Shown: piece by piece, positions 1 to 5,820 of the stretch | Layout: the number at the start of each line of letters is the position of its first letter | Numbering within the stretch: position 1 is the stretch's first letter | Source of the DNA: Sediminibacterium ginsengisoli | GTDB lineage: Bacteria > Bacteroidota > Bacteroidia > Chitinophagales > Chitinophagaceae | Assembly (NCBI GenBank): GCA_943324415.2 | Contig: CALPLN020000110.1 | Coordinates: 1 to 6,548, forward strand | Direction: 5' to 3' | Length of the DNA: 6,548 nt | Notes under the pieces: generated by a model | Seen by the model: the letters and a program-made list of their open reading frames with translations, nothing else | The model's database searches: none | What the model was told of the DNA's origin: nothing | Made by a program: the position numbers and the translations under genes

Positions 1-148
1 CCATATAGGTGTGATTGTTTAAAGAAAAAATAGTGGCCATTGGATTACTAGATACGATCCTGCTGTTCGGAAAAATCTGACAATAAAATTCAGCAGCTTC
101 TTTAGCACCTTCAGCAAACCAGAGACAAGGGAAGGGAGCACTATTCAT
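1..148 (-). CDS. VOC (PhnB-like) family protein, N-terminal part
   Basis: This is the first 49 codons of a gene that continues beyond the window's left edge. The start is the ATG at 148-146. The translation opens MNSAPFPCLWFAEGAKEAAE and continues with FYCQIFPNSRIVSSNPMATI. The pattern CLWF, then a small helix with EAAEFY, then IFPNSRI is typical of the vicinal-oxygen-chelate family related to PhnB and the so-called 3-demethylubiquinone-9 3-methyltransferase group. Members of this fold are small cytoplasmic dimers of paired beta-alpha-beta-beta-beta modules. Many have no proven reaction, and the methyltransferase name is often misleading. The stretch after SRI goes straight to NPMATIFSLNNHTYM, without the long insert seen in classical PhnB members. 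The substrate cannot be told from 49 residues. It lies downstream of the dehydrogenase on the same strand, with 75 bases and a hairpin between them. Confidence 0.85.
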   Translation of the reverse strand, partial: MNSAPFPCLWFAEGAKEAAEFYCQIFPNSRIVSSNPMATIFSLNNHTYM

Positions 149-196
149 AGGATAGGTTAATGATTAGATTTAAAGTTAATCAAAAATGCATTTCAC

Positions 197-218
197 CTTC
201 CTACAAATTTGCAGGAAG
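197..218 (-). terminator. Inverted repeat after the dehydrogenase gene, candidate terminator
   Basis: CTTCCT, one mismatched pair, and the self-complementary CAAATTTG followed by AGGAAG make a 22-base near-perfect palindrome. It begins 5 bases past the dehydrogenase stop codon on the minus strand. Downstream on that strand the DNA is T-rich (ATTTTTG) but no T-run follows directly, so termination would be weak. It also sits 49-70 bases before the VOC start and could instead be a protein-binding site for that gene. Confidence 0.4.
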
Positions 219-223
219 AAGCA

Positions 224-1039
224 CTATAAATTATAACTCTTCCTAACCATCCAAAAGTATAAATTATCTGAAAGCAGCTTTCTTAGTATTAACAACATTG
301 GGCCAGGTTTACCAACCGCATATCGCATTTGATTGTTATTATCAGTAACAGATTTAAAAATCGTTTTAGCTACTACCTCTGGACCTTCTGCATCCTTCAT
401 GACTTTCTCGGCTGCATCGTTAAATTTTTGAATAAACCCATCATATTGATTGGTGTTGGTAGGTTTAATAAATTGTCGACTTCTTCCATAAAAATCTGTA
501 ACTATAGGGCCCGGTTCAATTAGTTTCATTTTGATATTAAACTGAGCTAACTCGTAATGTAACGACTCCGTAAAACCTTCCACTGCAAATTTAGTAGCAT
601 GGTAAATACTATATAAAGGAAAAGTGATTTTACCTCCCATACTTGAAATTTGAATAATTGTTCCGCCCCCATTTGGTCTCATGTATTTAATCGCCTCTCT
701 AGTTACTCGCATTAAACCAAATACATTGGTATTGAACTGCTTTTCAATTACCTCATCGCTCATGGCTTCAAATGCACCATCCACCCCATATCCAGCATTA
801 TTCACAACCACATCAATCTTGCCAAATGCTTTTTGGGCCTCTAACATTGTTTGTTCAACACTCTCTATGCTTGTTACATCCATTGGATAGAGTGTCACAT
901 AGGGAAGATGTTTAAAATCTGATTCCAATGCTGGTTGACGCTGTGTTGCAATGACATTCCAACCCATTTTAGCAAACTCAAACACGGTTGCTTTACCTAT
1001 TCCACTTGATGTTCCTGTAATTAATACTGTCTTTTTCAT
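224..1039 (-). CDS. Short-chain dehydrogenase/reductase (SDR), classical type
   Basis: This is a cytoplasmic NAD(P)-dependent oxidoreductase of 271 residues, a usual length for classical SDRs. The Rossmann nucleotide-binding motif TGTSSGIG is at residues 8-15. D54 lies in MDVT, NNAG is at 80-83, and the catalytic set is N105, S133, Y146 and K150 (YHATK). PGPIVTDF at 176-183 is the usual post-catalytic loop. R34 after the second strand (ATQRQ) hints at NADP(H) preference; this is inference. An in-frame ATG at 1084 would add 15 residues, but it lies upstream of the -7 promoter element and the added residues are unlike the family, so the start at 1039 (MKKTVLITG) is chosen. It is divergent from a MerR-family regulator and probably controlled by it. 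The substrate is unknown; quinone or aldehyde detoxification would fit MerR control but is only a guess. Confidence 0.95.
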   Translation of the reverse strand: MKKTVLITGTSSGIGKATVFEFAKMGWNVIATQRQPALESDFKHLPYVTLYPMDVTSIESVEQTMLEAQKAFGKIDVVVNNAGYGVDGAFEAMSDEVIEKQFNTNVFGLMRVTREAIKYMRPNGGGTIIQISSMGGKITFPLYSIYHATKFAVEGFTESLHYELAQFNIKMKLIEPGPIVTDFYGRSRQFIKPTNTNQYDGFIQKFNDAAEKVMKDAEGPEVVAKTIFKSVTDNNNQMRYAVGKPGPMLLILRKLLSDNLYFWMVRKSYNL

Positions 1040-1061
1040 ACTTTGCTTGTTTAATTTCGAA

Positions 1062-1092
1062 CAAACATATTGGGTTAATTTCAAACCAACAA
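1062..1092 (-). promoter_or_regulatory. Bacteroidota-type promoter of the dehydrogenase gene
   Basis: On the minus strand, TTG (1092-1090), 20 bases, then TATGTTTG (1069-1062) match the Bacteroidota primary sigma factor consensus TTG, 19-21 bases, TAnnTTTG. Transcription would start about 17 bases before the ATG at 1039, giving a short leader. The geometry is identical to the opposing merR promoter. Confidence 0.75.
1070..1089. promoter_or_regulatory. Imperfect dyad filling the dehydrogenase promoter spacer
   Basis: TTGGGTT, six bases, AAACCAA form an inverted repeat with six of seven positions pairing. It occupies exactly the 20 bases between the -33 and -7 elements. MerR-family activators bind dyads in this position and untwist an overlong spacer. 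Its half-sites are not the same as those of the dyad at 1112-1131, so a shared regulator is not proven. Confidence 0.45.
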
Positions 1093-1095
1093 CAT

Positions 1096-1109
1096 TAGAG
1101 CATACTCTA
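1096..1109. promoter_or_regulatory. Perfect 5-4-5 dyad midway between the divergent promoters
   Basis: TAGAG, CATA, CTCTA is a perfect inverted repeat lying just between the two -33 elements (1090-1092 and 1113-1115). A factor bound here would touch the upstream edge of both promoters. It is short enough to be chance, but the placement is suggestive. Confidence 0.35.
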
Positions 1110-1111
1110 TA

Positions 1112-1131
1112 GTTGATATTTATTTATCAAC
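1112..1131. promoter_or_regulatory. Perfect 7-6-7 dyad in the merR promoter, candidate autoregulatory operator
   Basis: GTTGATA, TTTATT, TATCAAC is a perfect inverted repeat. It covers the merR -33 TTG and most of the spacer up to the -7 element. This is where MerR-family proteins bind their own promoters, usually repressing themselves. Confidence 0.55.
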
Positions 1132-1143
1132 ACCCTATATTTG
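1113..1143 (+). promoter_or_regulatory. Bacteroidota-type promoter of the merR-family gene
   Basis: TTG (1113-1115), 20 bases, then TATATTTG (1136-1143) match the phylum consensus fully. Only four bases separate the -7 element from the ATG at 1148, so the predicted transcript starts at or next to the start codon and would be leaderless. Confidence 0.75.
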
Positions 1144-1147
1144 CAGT

Positions 1148-1510
1148 ATGTTAATCAACGAGCTATCTAAAAAAACGGGTATTTCAACGCATACCATTCG
1201 ATTCTATGAGAAGTCGGGCTTAATTGAGGGTAAGCAGGATGTAAGCGTTAAATCAAATAACTACTTTCATTATGACGAAGTCACTATTGAAAAATTGGAA
1301 TTCATTAGCGATGCAAAATCAGTAGGTTTTACTATCAAAGAGATAGGGCAGATCATAGACGCTTGGTACAATAAGAAATATACCAAGAAACAAAAAAATG
1401 AAATCTTAGATGAGAAGTTGATTTCATTAGAGCAAAAAATGAAAGAAATAAAGGAAATGAAAAAGCAGCTACTGCAATTTAAGGAGGATGTGTTGAAGGA
1501 TAGATGTTAG
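1148..1510 (+). CDS. MerR-family transcriptional regulator
   Basis: This is a 120-residue DNA-binding protein of typical short MerR length. The winged helix-turn-helix occupies roughly residues 1-70: INELSKKTGISTHTIRFYEK at 3-22 is the classic MerR recognition segment, and NNYFHYDE at 37-44 is the wing. VGFTIKEIGQII at 59-70 is the second helical element. Residues 83-115 are Lys/Glu/Leu-rich and form the dimerising coiled coil. The only cysteine is the last residue, C120, so there is no paired-cysteine metal site of the MerR, ZntR or SoxR kind. It more likely senses a small organic ligand or stress signal, or acts through an unrecognised mechanism. It lies divergent from the SDR gene, its probable target. 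The start is fixed by the promoter and by the motif beginning at residue 2. Confidence 0.93.
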   Translation: MLINELSKKTGISTHTIRFYEKSGLIEGKQDVSVKSNNYFHYDEVTIEKLEFISDAKSVGFTIKEIGQIIDAWYNKKYTKKQKNEILDEKLISLEQKMKEIKEMKKQLLQFKEDVLKDRC

Positions 1511-1570
1511 AATTCGATTTAGCTGAATGATATCAAAATGAATCAAAGAGATTAACAAATAACTAAAATA

Positions 1571-2071
1571 TTAACAACCGCCTTTTCGAGGCTTTCGTTT
1601 ATATAATATTTCACTGCCTCTTTCCACATAGTCACCCCCTATTATTGGATATGCATATTTGGGTGCATGAGATACACTATGACTTTTTATACTTATTCTA
1701 TCATTGACTTTAAGGCGCTTTAGTCGCTCAAAATCATTATTTAAATTTGGACCAAAGGAAAGAATATAATCATCGCCTTTAATTCTTATCATCATACCAA
1801 ATCCTAATCTTGAACCTGCAGGTAATGAAAGAGAAGTAACTTCTGCTTCTATATTTGTAAATTCTCTAAGTGACTTTCTTATTTTAGCTTCGCTTGCATA
1901 TACTTTTTTACCTGCTGGTGATAATTCCCATTTTTTGAACTTTATGCCCTCAGGTGTTGCTTCCCAAATTTTCATGGCAGCATTAGAGTCATTAAGGATT
2001 TCACCATTTGCAAATAGTTGTCCACTTACCACAATGAATATTAAAATTAGGGTATGCTTCATTTTTTTCAT
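1571..2071 (-). CDS. Exported protein of unknown function with a tandem 12-residue repeat
   Basis: The 166-residue protein begins with a signal peptide, MKKMKHTLILIFIVVSGQLFA, probably cleaved before NGE. The ATG at 2071 is chosen because it directly opens the signal peptide; 2062 is equally possible, while 2104 would add an unusual extension. Residues 36-47 and 48-59 are a tandem repeat: W36/W48, E37/E49, P40/P52, G42/G54 and K44/K56 recur at a spacing of 12. From about residue 74 the chain looks like an all-beta, OB-like unit (AEVTSLSLPAGSRLGFG, DDYILSFG, LKVNDRISI). It ends in a basic tail, KRKPRKGGC. From memory, similar sequence occurs at the C-terminus of some Bacteroidota M56 (BlaR1-like) membrane proteases, but this could not be checked. 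No linked partner is visible. Confidence 0.8.
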   Translation of the reverse strand: MKKMKHTLILIFIVVSGQLFANGEILNDSNAAMKIWEATPEGIKFKKWELSPAGKKVYASEAKIRKSLREFTNIEAEVTSLSLPAGSRLGFGMMIRIKGDDYILSFGPNLNNDFERLKRLKVNDRISIKSHSVSHAPKYAYPIIGGDYVERGSEILYKRKPRKGGC

Positions 2072-2136
2072 TTTAACATTTGGTTTGATGCTTAACAATC
2101 TCATTTCAGTTTATCGATAGGTCTAGTATAAAGTTA

Positions 2137-2150
2137 CTATTTTAAAATAG
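2137..2150. other. 14-bp perfect AT-rich palindrome
   Basis: CTATTTTAAAATAG lies in the divergent gap between the 166-aa gene and the GH43 gene, about 100 bases before the GH43 start. It could be an operator for either gene, but its low complexity in AT-rich DNA makes chance likely. Confidence 0.25.
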
Positions 2151-2239
2151 CACTAAAAAATACTTAACTCAAGGTCAAACTTATAATGTCCTTCACTTAT
2201 TAAATTCTCTTTGCTATCAGTTTTCTAATCATTCCCTCC

Positions 2240-2247
2240 TAACTTTA
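2240..2247 (+). promoter_or_regulatory. -7-like element directly before the GH43 gene
   Basis: TAACTTTA differs from TAnnTTTG only in its last base and ends three bases before the ATG at 2251. No TTG lies at the right distance upstream (the nearest, 2211-2213, is 26 bases away), so this is a weak call. Confidence 0.3.
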
Positions 2248-2250
2248 TGT

Positions 2251-3258
2251 ATGAGAAATTTTGTCCTCACTATTGCAATTCTATCACTATTCGTTGCAGG
2301 ATCAGTTCATGCGCAGAAATCAATATCACATAATCCTGTCATTGAAGGATGGTATGCGGATCCAGAAGGTGTAGTATTCGGGAACAAGTATTGGATCTTC
2401 CCTACCTACTCTGCCAGCTACTCTAAGCAGGTTTTTCTAGATGCTTTTTCCTCGAAAGATATGGTGACATGGAAAAAGTATCCAAGGATCATAGATACTT
2501 CTATTATTAAATGGGCGCATATGGCTATGTGGGCGCCCGCTATAGTAAATAAAGACAATAAATATTTCTTATTCTTTTCGGCCAATGATATTCAAAGCAA
2601 GCAAAGGAATAAATTGAAGGATGACACGCTGGGTGGAATAGGTATTGCCGTTGCAGATCAACCAGAAGGTCCTTATAAAGATTATTTGGGTAAACCCCTG
2701 ATTAACCAATTCTATAATCATGCACAACCGATAGACCAGTTTGTATTCCGTGATGTAGATGGGCAATACTATATCATTTATGGTGGCTGGGGCAGATGCA
2801 ATATCGGCAAGCTCAATAAAAATTTCACAGCTTTGGAAACATTTCAGGATGGCCAGTTGGTTAAAGAGATCACGCCGAAAGACTATGTAGAAGGACCTAC
2901 GATGTTTATAAGAAAAGGAAAATATTACCTGATGTGGTCTGAAGGTGGTTGGACAAATGGAAGTTACAAAGTATCCTATGCCAAATCAGATTCTGTATTT
3001 GGTCCCTTTGAAAAAATCTCAACAATCCTCGAAGCTGATTCCACAGTGGCAACTGGGGCAGGGCATCATTCAGTGATCAATATTCCGAACACAGATGAAT
3101 GGTATATAGTTTATCATCGTCGACCGATTCCAAACCTGGACCGCGACCACAGGGTAACTTGTATTGACCAACTTTTTTTCAACGAAGATGGAACGATACA
3201 GCAAGTCAAGATGACTTTTGAAGGTGTGAGACGTCAAATAAAAAAGGCTAAAAAGTAA
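2251..3258 (+). CDS. Exported glycoside hydrolase family 43 enzyme
   Basis: This is a 335-residue glycosidase with a signal peptide, MRNFVLTIAILSLFVAGSVHA, cleaved before Q22, so it acts in the periplasm or outside the cell. The rest is a single five-bladed beta-propeller of usual length with no extra carbohydrate-binding module. The three family acids are visible: base D37 in WYADPEG, pKa-tuning D162 in PIDQFVF, and general acid E214 in DYVEGPTM. GHHSV at 271-275 and YHRR at 288-291 are conserved GH43 elements near the active-site channel. GH43 enzymes hydrolyse alpha-L-arabinofuranosyl or beta-xylosyl linkages in plant polysaccharides by inversion; the exact substrate cannot be read here. 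There is no SusC/SusD pair, sensor or sulfatase beside it, so it is not in an obvious polysaccharide utilisation locus in this window. It is less AT-rich by eye than its neighbours. Confidence 0.95.
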   Translation: MRNFVLTIAILSLFVAGSVHAQKSISHNPVIEGWYADPEGVVFGNKYWIFPTYSASYSKQVFLDAFSSKDMVTWKKYPRIIDTSIIKWAHMAMWAPAIVNKDNKYFLFFSANDIQSKQRNKLKDDTLGGIGIAVADQPEGPYKDYLGKPLINQFYNHAQPIDQFVFRDVDGQYYIIYGGWGRCNIGKLNKNFTALETFQDGQLVKEITPKDYVEGPTMFIRKGKYYLMWSEGGWTNGSYKVSYAKSDSVFGPFEKISTILEADSTVATGAGHHSVINIPNTDEWYIVYHRRPIPNLDRDHRVTCIDQLFFNEDGTIQQVKMTFEGVRRQIKKAKK

Positions 3259-3298
3259 TAGCACTCGATTGATGTACTGTTGTTGAAGAAAGAAGCCA

Positions 3299-3625
3299 TC
3301 ATTTTTTATAGCTTTTCTTGCGTGTTTTAATGATTTCGTCTATTTGTAAGATGGTATCTCTCTTCCATGTAGGACTGACTTTAAATAAGATTTCCTTTTT
3401 ACCATTTTTCCCATTTGGGAAGAAATACACTACCTGACCCGCATCCAAACTTACCCCACTATTAGATTTAGGCAATAAATTTGGATTCATCACACCAGGA
3501 ATACTTAAATAGATTGGAAAGAATGAGCCATTATGAAAAGTCATTGGAATATTTTGACCAAAAGTGATATTGCTAGTTGTTAAAGCAGTAATAAACAATA
3601 ATGAAAAAGTTATTTTTTTGAGCAT
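3299..3625 (-). CDS. Small exported protein of unknown function (108 aa)
   Basis: A signal peptide, MLKKITFSLLFITALTTSNITFG, is probably cleaved before Q24. The mature part is about 85 residues and predicted all-beta: an opening strand IPMTFHNGSFFPIYLSI, a conserved-looking turn IPGVMNPNL at 42-50, SGVSLDAGQVVYFF at 56-69, and a charged C-terminal segment rich in lysine. It contains no cysteines or catalytic-looking motif. It converges on the GH43 gene with 40 bases between stops. It shares strand, size class and an NISF-like or PMTF-like first strand with the next gene (3694-4050), so the two may be distant relatives. From memory, similar small proteins are common in Sphingobacteriaceae; their function is unknown. 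Confidence 0.8.
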   Translation of the reverse strand: MLKKITFSLLFITALTTSNITFGQNIPMTFHNGSFFPIYLSIPGVMNPNLLPKSNSGVSLDAGQVVYFFPNGKNGKKEILFKVSPTWKRDTILQIDEIIKTRKKSYKK

Positions 3626-3693
3626 TTAAAATTTTTTTGCGATAAAAAATGTGACTATAATGCGGTGTCTAAGATATGTAAATATAATTAGGT

Positions 3694-4050
3694 TTATTTT
3701 TTATTCTGTCCGAGTGAACTTAATATAACAACTCTTTTGGCATCGGAACTTTTTAGTACTAAATAGGGCTGCACTCCTGTTGATTTAATATCGTTACCCT
3801 TCATCGCAAATGCTTCTTGTTTCCAATCTGCAATAAAGATTTCTGTATTAACTGGTAATGAATAAGACTTGATTTGGTTAGGATTGAGATTGCTAACTCT
3901 TGTTTGAATTTTTCCATCTGGAGTATAGATAATTAGTGAAAGGTGATATACGTCCTTGTAGTCGTTTGAGAAGCTAATGTTAATATTGTCTTGAGCATTG
4001 GCAGAAAATATAAACAATTGAAGAGTAATAAATAAGGCAATATTTTTCAT
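3694..4050 (-). CDS. Small exported protein of unknown function (118 aa)
   Basis: The start at 4050 (MKNIALFITLQLFIFSANAQ) opens a clean signal peptide cleaved at ANA/Q20. The in-frame ATG at 4089 would put 13 extra residues before it and is rejected. The mature chain is all-beta in pattern: NINISFSND, VYHLSLIIYTPDGK, a proline/asparagine turn, SYSLPVNTEIFIADWKQ at 62-78, then PYLVLKSSDAKRVVIL at 95-110. The run VNTEIFIAD, AMKGNDI, PYLVLK resembles, from memory, a family of small Bacteroidota secreted proteins without known role. It has no cysteines. A copy of the 39-bp intergenic repeat lies about 60 bases upstream of the start, as it also does near the 310-aa gene. Confidence 0.8.
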   Translation of the reverse strand: MKNIALFITLQLFIFSANAQDNINISFSNDYKDVYHLSLIIYTPDGKIQTRVSNLNPNQIKSYSLPVNTEIFIADWKQEAFAMKGNDIKSTGVQPYLVLKSSDAKRVVILSSLGQNKK

Positions 4051-4109
4051 TTTGGATATCTTGATTTTATAACAGCTAAAGCTAATCAAATTAAAGTTAA
4101 AAGTTGCAA

Positions 4110-4148
4110 CTATAAAGCGATGATTGAGTATTTGACTATTAGGAGATT
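4110..4148. repeat. Intergenic repeat, copy 1, upstream of the 118-aa gene
   Basis: This 39-bp block matches 5123-5161 at 30 of 39 positions. The core 4123-4148 matches at 23 of 26, sharing ATTGAGTAT and GACTATTAGGA. It lies 60-98 bases before the 118-aa gene start and 17 bases past the stop of the 310-aa gene. It could be a shared promoter or regulator site, or the trace of a local duplication. Confidence 0.6.
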
Positions 4149-4164
4149 CAAGGATTGAAAATTT

Positions 4165-5097
4165 TTATTTTTTATCTCCCTTCAATTTCTGAGCGACATT
4201 GTCATAATATTCTTGTGTTAATTTGTCCGTCCAAATAGTTGGTTTTGAACCATCATATAATGCTAGATAGGTGATCAAATTTTCTTTGCTTGCTGTATGC
4301 CAGTGCTCTACATCTTTTGAACATCTAACAACATCACCCTTTTTAATGATAATTGGTTCTTTTCCCTTTTCTTGATAATATCCTTCTCCATCTATAACAA
4401 TAAGTACTTGAGGTGTAGAATGTTTGTGCCAATCGAGCGTGGAGTTTTTTCTGAAAGTGGCTTTGGTAATATTATAATTCAATTCACTATCACCTTGAAG
4501 TACACTACTTAACCAAGCCTCGCCAATATAATGTGTATTAGGTGCTAATGGCCCTTCAGGTAAAAAAGAGGTAACCGTATATTGAGTATTTTGTGCAAAA
4601 GCTTGCAATGGCACAAAGGTGCAAACATATTCATTCCTTTTAATCCAATTATCCGTACCCTCAAATTTCACCTCCTTAATAATAGAAAAGGAATTGGTTT
4701 TAAATAGATAACTGTGTCTTAAAACGGCCTTCTTATTGTCATTCCCGTCATTTCCATCAACCTCAGTCACTAGCGTATACCCACCCGACGCATCTTTCTT
4801 AAAGGATACAATTTTGTCCTTACCAAAATAATTATCTACAATGTAGGTGGTATCTATTGAATTAGCATGCGGCTCTTTGGGATATTCATAACCCATTATA
4901 TACCCTTTATTGTCTGCAGTTAAGGAAATTTTGATGTTGGCTGACATTGTGTAAGGTTTGCCAGTTGAATAATCCATATAAGTTAGTTTCCCCTCCCAGT
5001 TCCCAACTGAATTTGATAAATCTTTGACTTGCAATGATTGAGCCTTCACAGATGGGCATAGTAACAAAAGGGAGATTGCTAATAATATGTTTTTCAT
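4165..5097 (-). CDS. Exported two-domain protein: calycin-like barrel plus metal-binding cupin
   Basis: The 310-residue protein has a signal peptide, MKNILLAISLLLLCPSVKA, cleaved before Q20. Residues 28-161 look like a lipocalin or nitrobindin-type barrel: VGNWEGKLTYMDYSTGKPYT opens it and KRNEYVCTF closes it. Residues 172-283 form a cupin of the group near small manganese cupins such as TM1459 and bacterial hydroxynitrile lyase. The metal ligands are H224, H226, Q230 and H265, with H267 in the HWH motif and GEGYYQEKGK between. The usual PxG of the second cupin motif is replaced by SKD. The reaction is unknown; related cupins bind Mn, Fe or other divalent metals and include lyases and oxygenases. 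The junction VPLQAFAQ (162-169) resembles the end of a second signal peptide, suggesting an ancestral fusion. Confidence 0.85.
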   Translation of the reverse strand: MKNILLAISLLLLCPSVKAQSLQVKDLSNSVGNWEGKLTYMDYSTGKPYTMSANIKISLTADNKGYIMGYEYPKEPHANSIDTTYIVDNYFGKDKIVSFKKDASGGYTLVTEVDGNDGNDNKKAVLRHSYLFKTNSFSIIKEVKFEGTDNWIKRNEYVCTFVPLQAFAQNTQYTVTSFLPEGPLAPNTHYIGEAWLSSVLQGDSELNYNITKATFRKNSTLDWHKHSTPQVLIVIDGEGYYQEKGKEPIIIKKGDVVRCSKDVEHWHTASKENLITYLALYDGSKPTIWTDKLTQEYYDNVAQKLKGDKK

Positions 5098-5101
5098 AAC
5101 G

Positions 5102-5109
5102 TAAATATA
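5102..5109 (-). promoter_or_regulatory. -7-like element directly before the cupin-fusion gene
   Basis: On the minus strand TATATTTA (one base off TAnnTTTG) is followed by four bases and the ATG at 5097, the same spacing as at merR. No TTG was found 19-21 bases upstream, so this is tentative. Confidence 0.4.
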
Positions 5110-5122
5110 CCAAAAAATGTAG

Positions 5123-5161
5123 CTATGATATGTTAATTGAGTATGGGACTATTAGGAAATT
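5123..5161. repeat. Intergenic repeat, copy 2, upstream of the cupin-fusion gene
   Basis: This is the partner of 4110-4148. Its near edge lies 26 bases before the start of the 310-aa gene, overlapping the region where -33 contacts would fall. Similarity fades beyond the 39 bp on both sides. Confidence 0.6.
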
Positions 5162-5231
5162 ATGAGTTTGAACTTTGCATCAATTTACAGGAGGTTTATT
5201 TCTTTATTTTTTTTATCAAAAATCGCAATAT

Positions 5232-5813
5232 TCAATTTTTTAAATCAAAACTACCGCAAGGAACCATTACAACATCCGTACCGGCTGTTATCTTGTAAAA
5301 TATTTTTTTATCATTTACTATATACTCTGCCCTAACTGGCCACTTTGTTTTATGGATGAAAATTACGCTGTAAAATAAATAATTTTTGAAAGGTGAAATT
5401 CTATTATTCAAATCATTTAATTGAACAGATTCATTATTTAAAAGAGACGGTATGCCCGTAAGACCATAATCGAACTCTTGCACTTTGTCTATTGTCATAT
5501 TTGACTTTGCAAAGGCAACTTTAGCGAACGATGCTTTAGATTTAAAAGAAATGATTGTCGGAAATTTAATTTTTAAATCCAGAGGCGATGACGCTTCATT
5601 ACGTACATTAGTCCAAAAAATGAAATAATTGTACTCTTTTCCTTTATAGGAAACGATTCCTCCTCCCTTAGGTAAACTATTTGTAATAATTGTTTTATTC
5701 TTGACAGAAGAATTATAGACAACTTTTGAATACTCCCAATTCTTATTTTGAACTGACTGTCCATTTAAGTTTAACGAGAATAAAATTAGAAGGCAAGTAG
5801 GAAATATATTCAT
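5232..5813 (-). CDS. Exported protein of unknown function (193 aa)
   Basis: The start at 5813 gives a hydrophobic leader, MNIFPTCLLILFSLNLNGQ, that works as a signal peptide although its first residues lack a lysine or arginine. No upstream in-frame start exists before a stop, so the start is firm. The mature part is all-beta in pattern: YNYFIFWTNVRNEASSPLDLKIKFP at 61-85, MTIDKVQEFDYGLTGIPSLL at 106-125, NYLFYSVIFIHKTKWPVRAEYIV at 144-166 and a closing VMVPCGSF at 182-189. From memory, the FDYGLTG and PCG segments recur in a Bacteroidota family of secreted proteins without assigned function. C7 lies inside the leader and C186 is the only mature cysteine. A strong hairpin ends just seven bases upstream of the ATG, leaving no obvious room for its promoter. 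Confidence 0.8.
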   Translation of the reverse strand: MNIFPTCLLILFSLNLNGQSVQNKNWEYSKVVYNSSVKNKTIITNSLPKGGGIVSYKGKEYNYFIFWTNVRNEASSPLDLKIKFPTIISFKSKASFAKVAFAKSNMTIDKVQEFDYGLTGIPSLLNNESVQLNDLNNRISPFKNYLFYSVIFIHKTKWPVRAEYIVNDKKIFYKITAGTDVVMVPCGSFDLKN

Positions 5814-5820
5814 GAAATCA

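Noticed and set aside
329..523. Open frame of 64 codons on the plus strand
   Set aside because: Lies antisense within the dehydrogenase gene, whose motifs are unmistakable; its own translation has no recognisable features.
1040..1084. Upstream in-frame ATG extending the dehydrogenase by 15 residues
   Set aside because: The extension lies across and upstream of the -7 promoter element and lacks family resemblance.
1935..2120. Plus-strand frame with a hydrophobic C-terminal stretch
   Set aside because: It is the complement of the signal peptide and N-terminus of the 166-aa exported protein; the hydrophobicity is a by-product of that.
3259..3298. Search for a terminator between the converging GH43 and 108-aa genes
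   Set aside because: No stable inverted repeat with a T-run was seen in the 40-base gap.
4907..5113. Minus-strand frame of 68 codons overlapping the start of the cupin-fusion gene
   Set aside because: Out of frame with a gene that has a clean signal peptide and domain structure; translation resembles nothing.
5189..5194. AGGAGG, a textbook ribosome-binding sequence on the plus strand
   Set aside because: No start codon with an open frame follows, and the genes here do not use strong Shine-Dalgarno sites.
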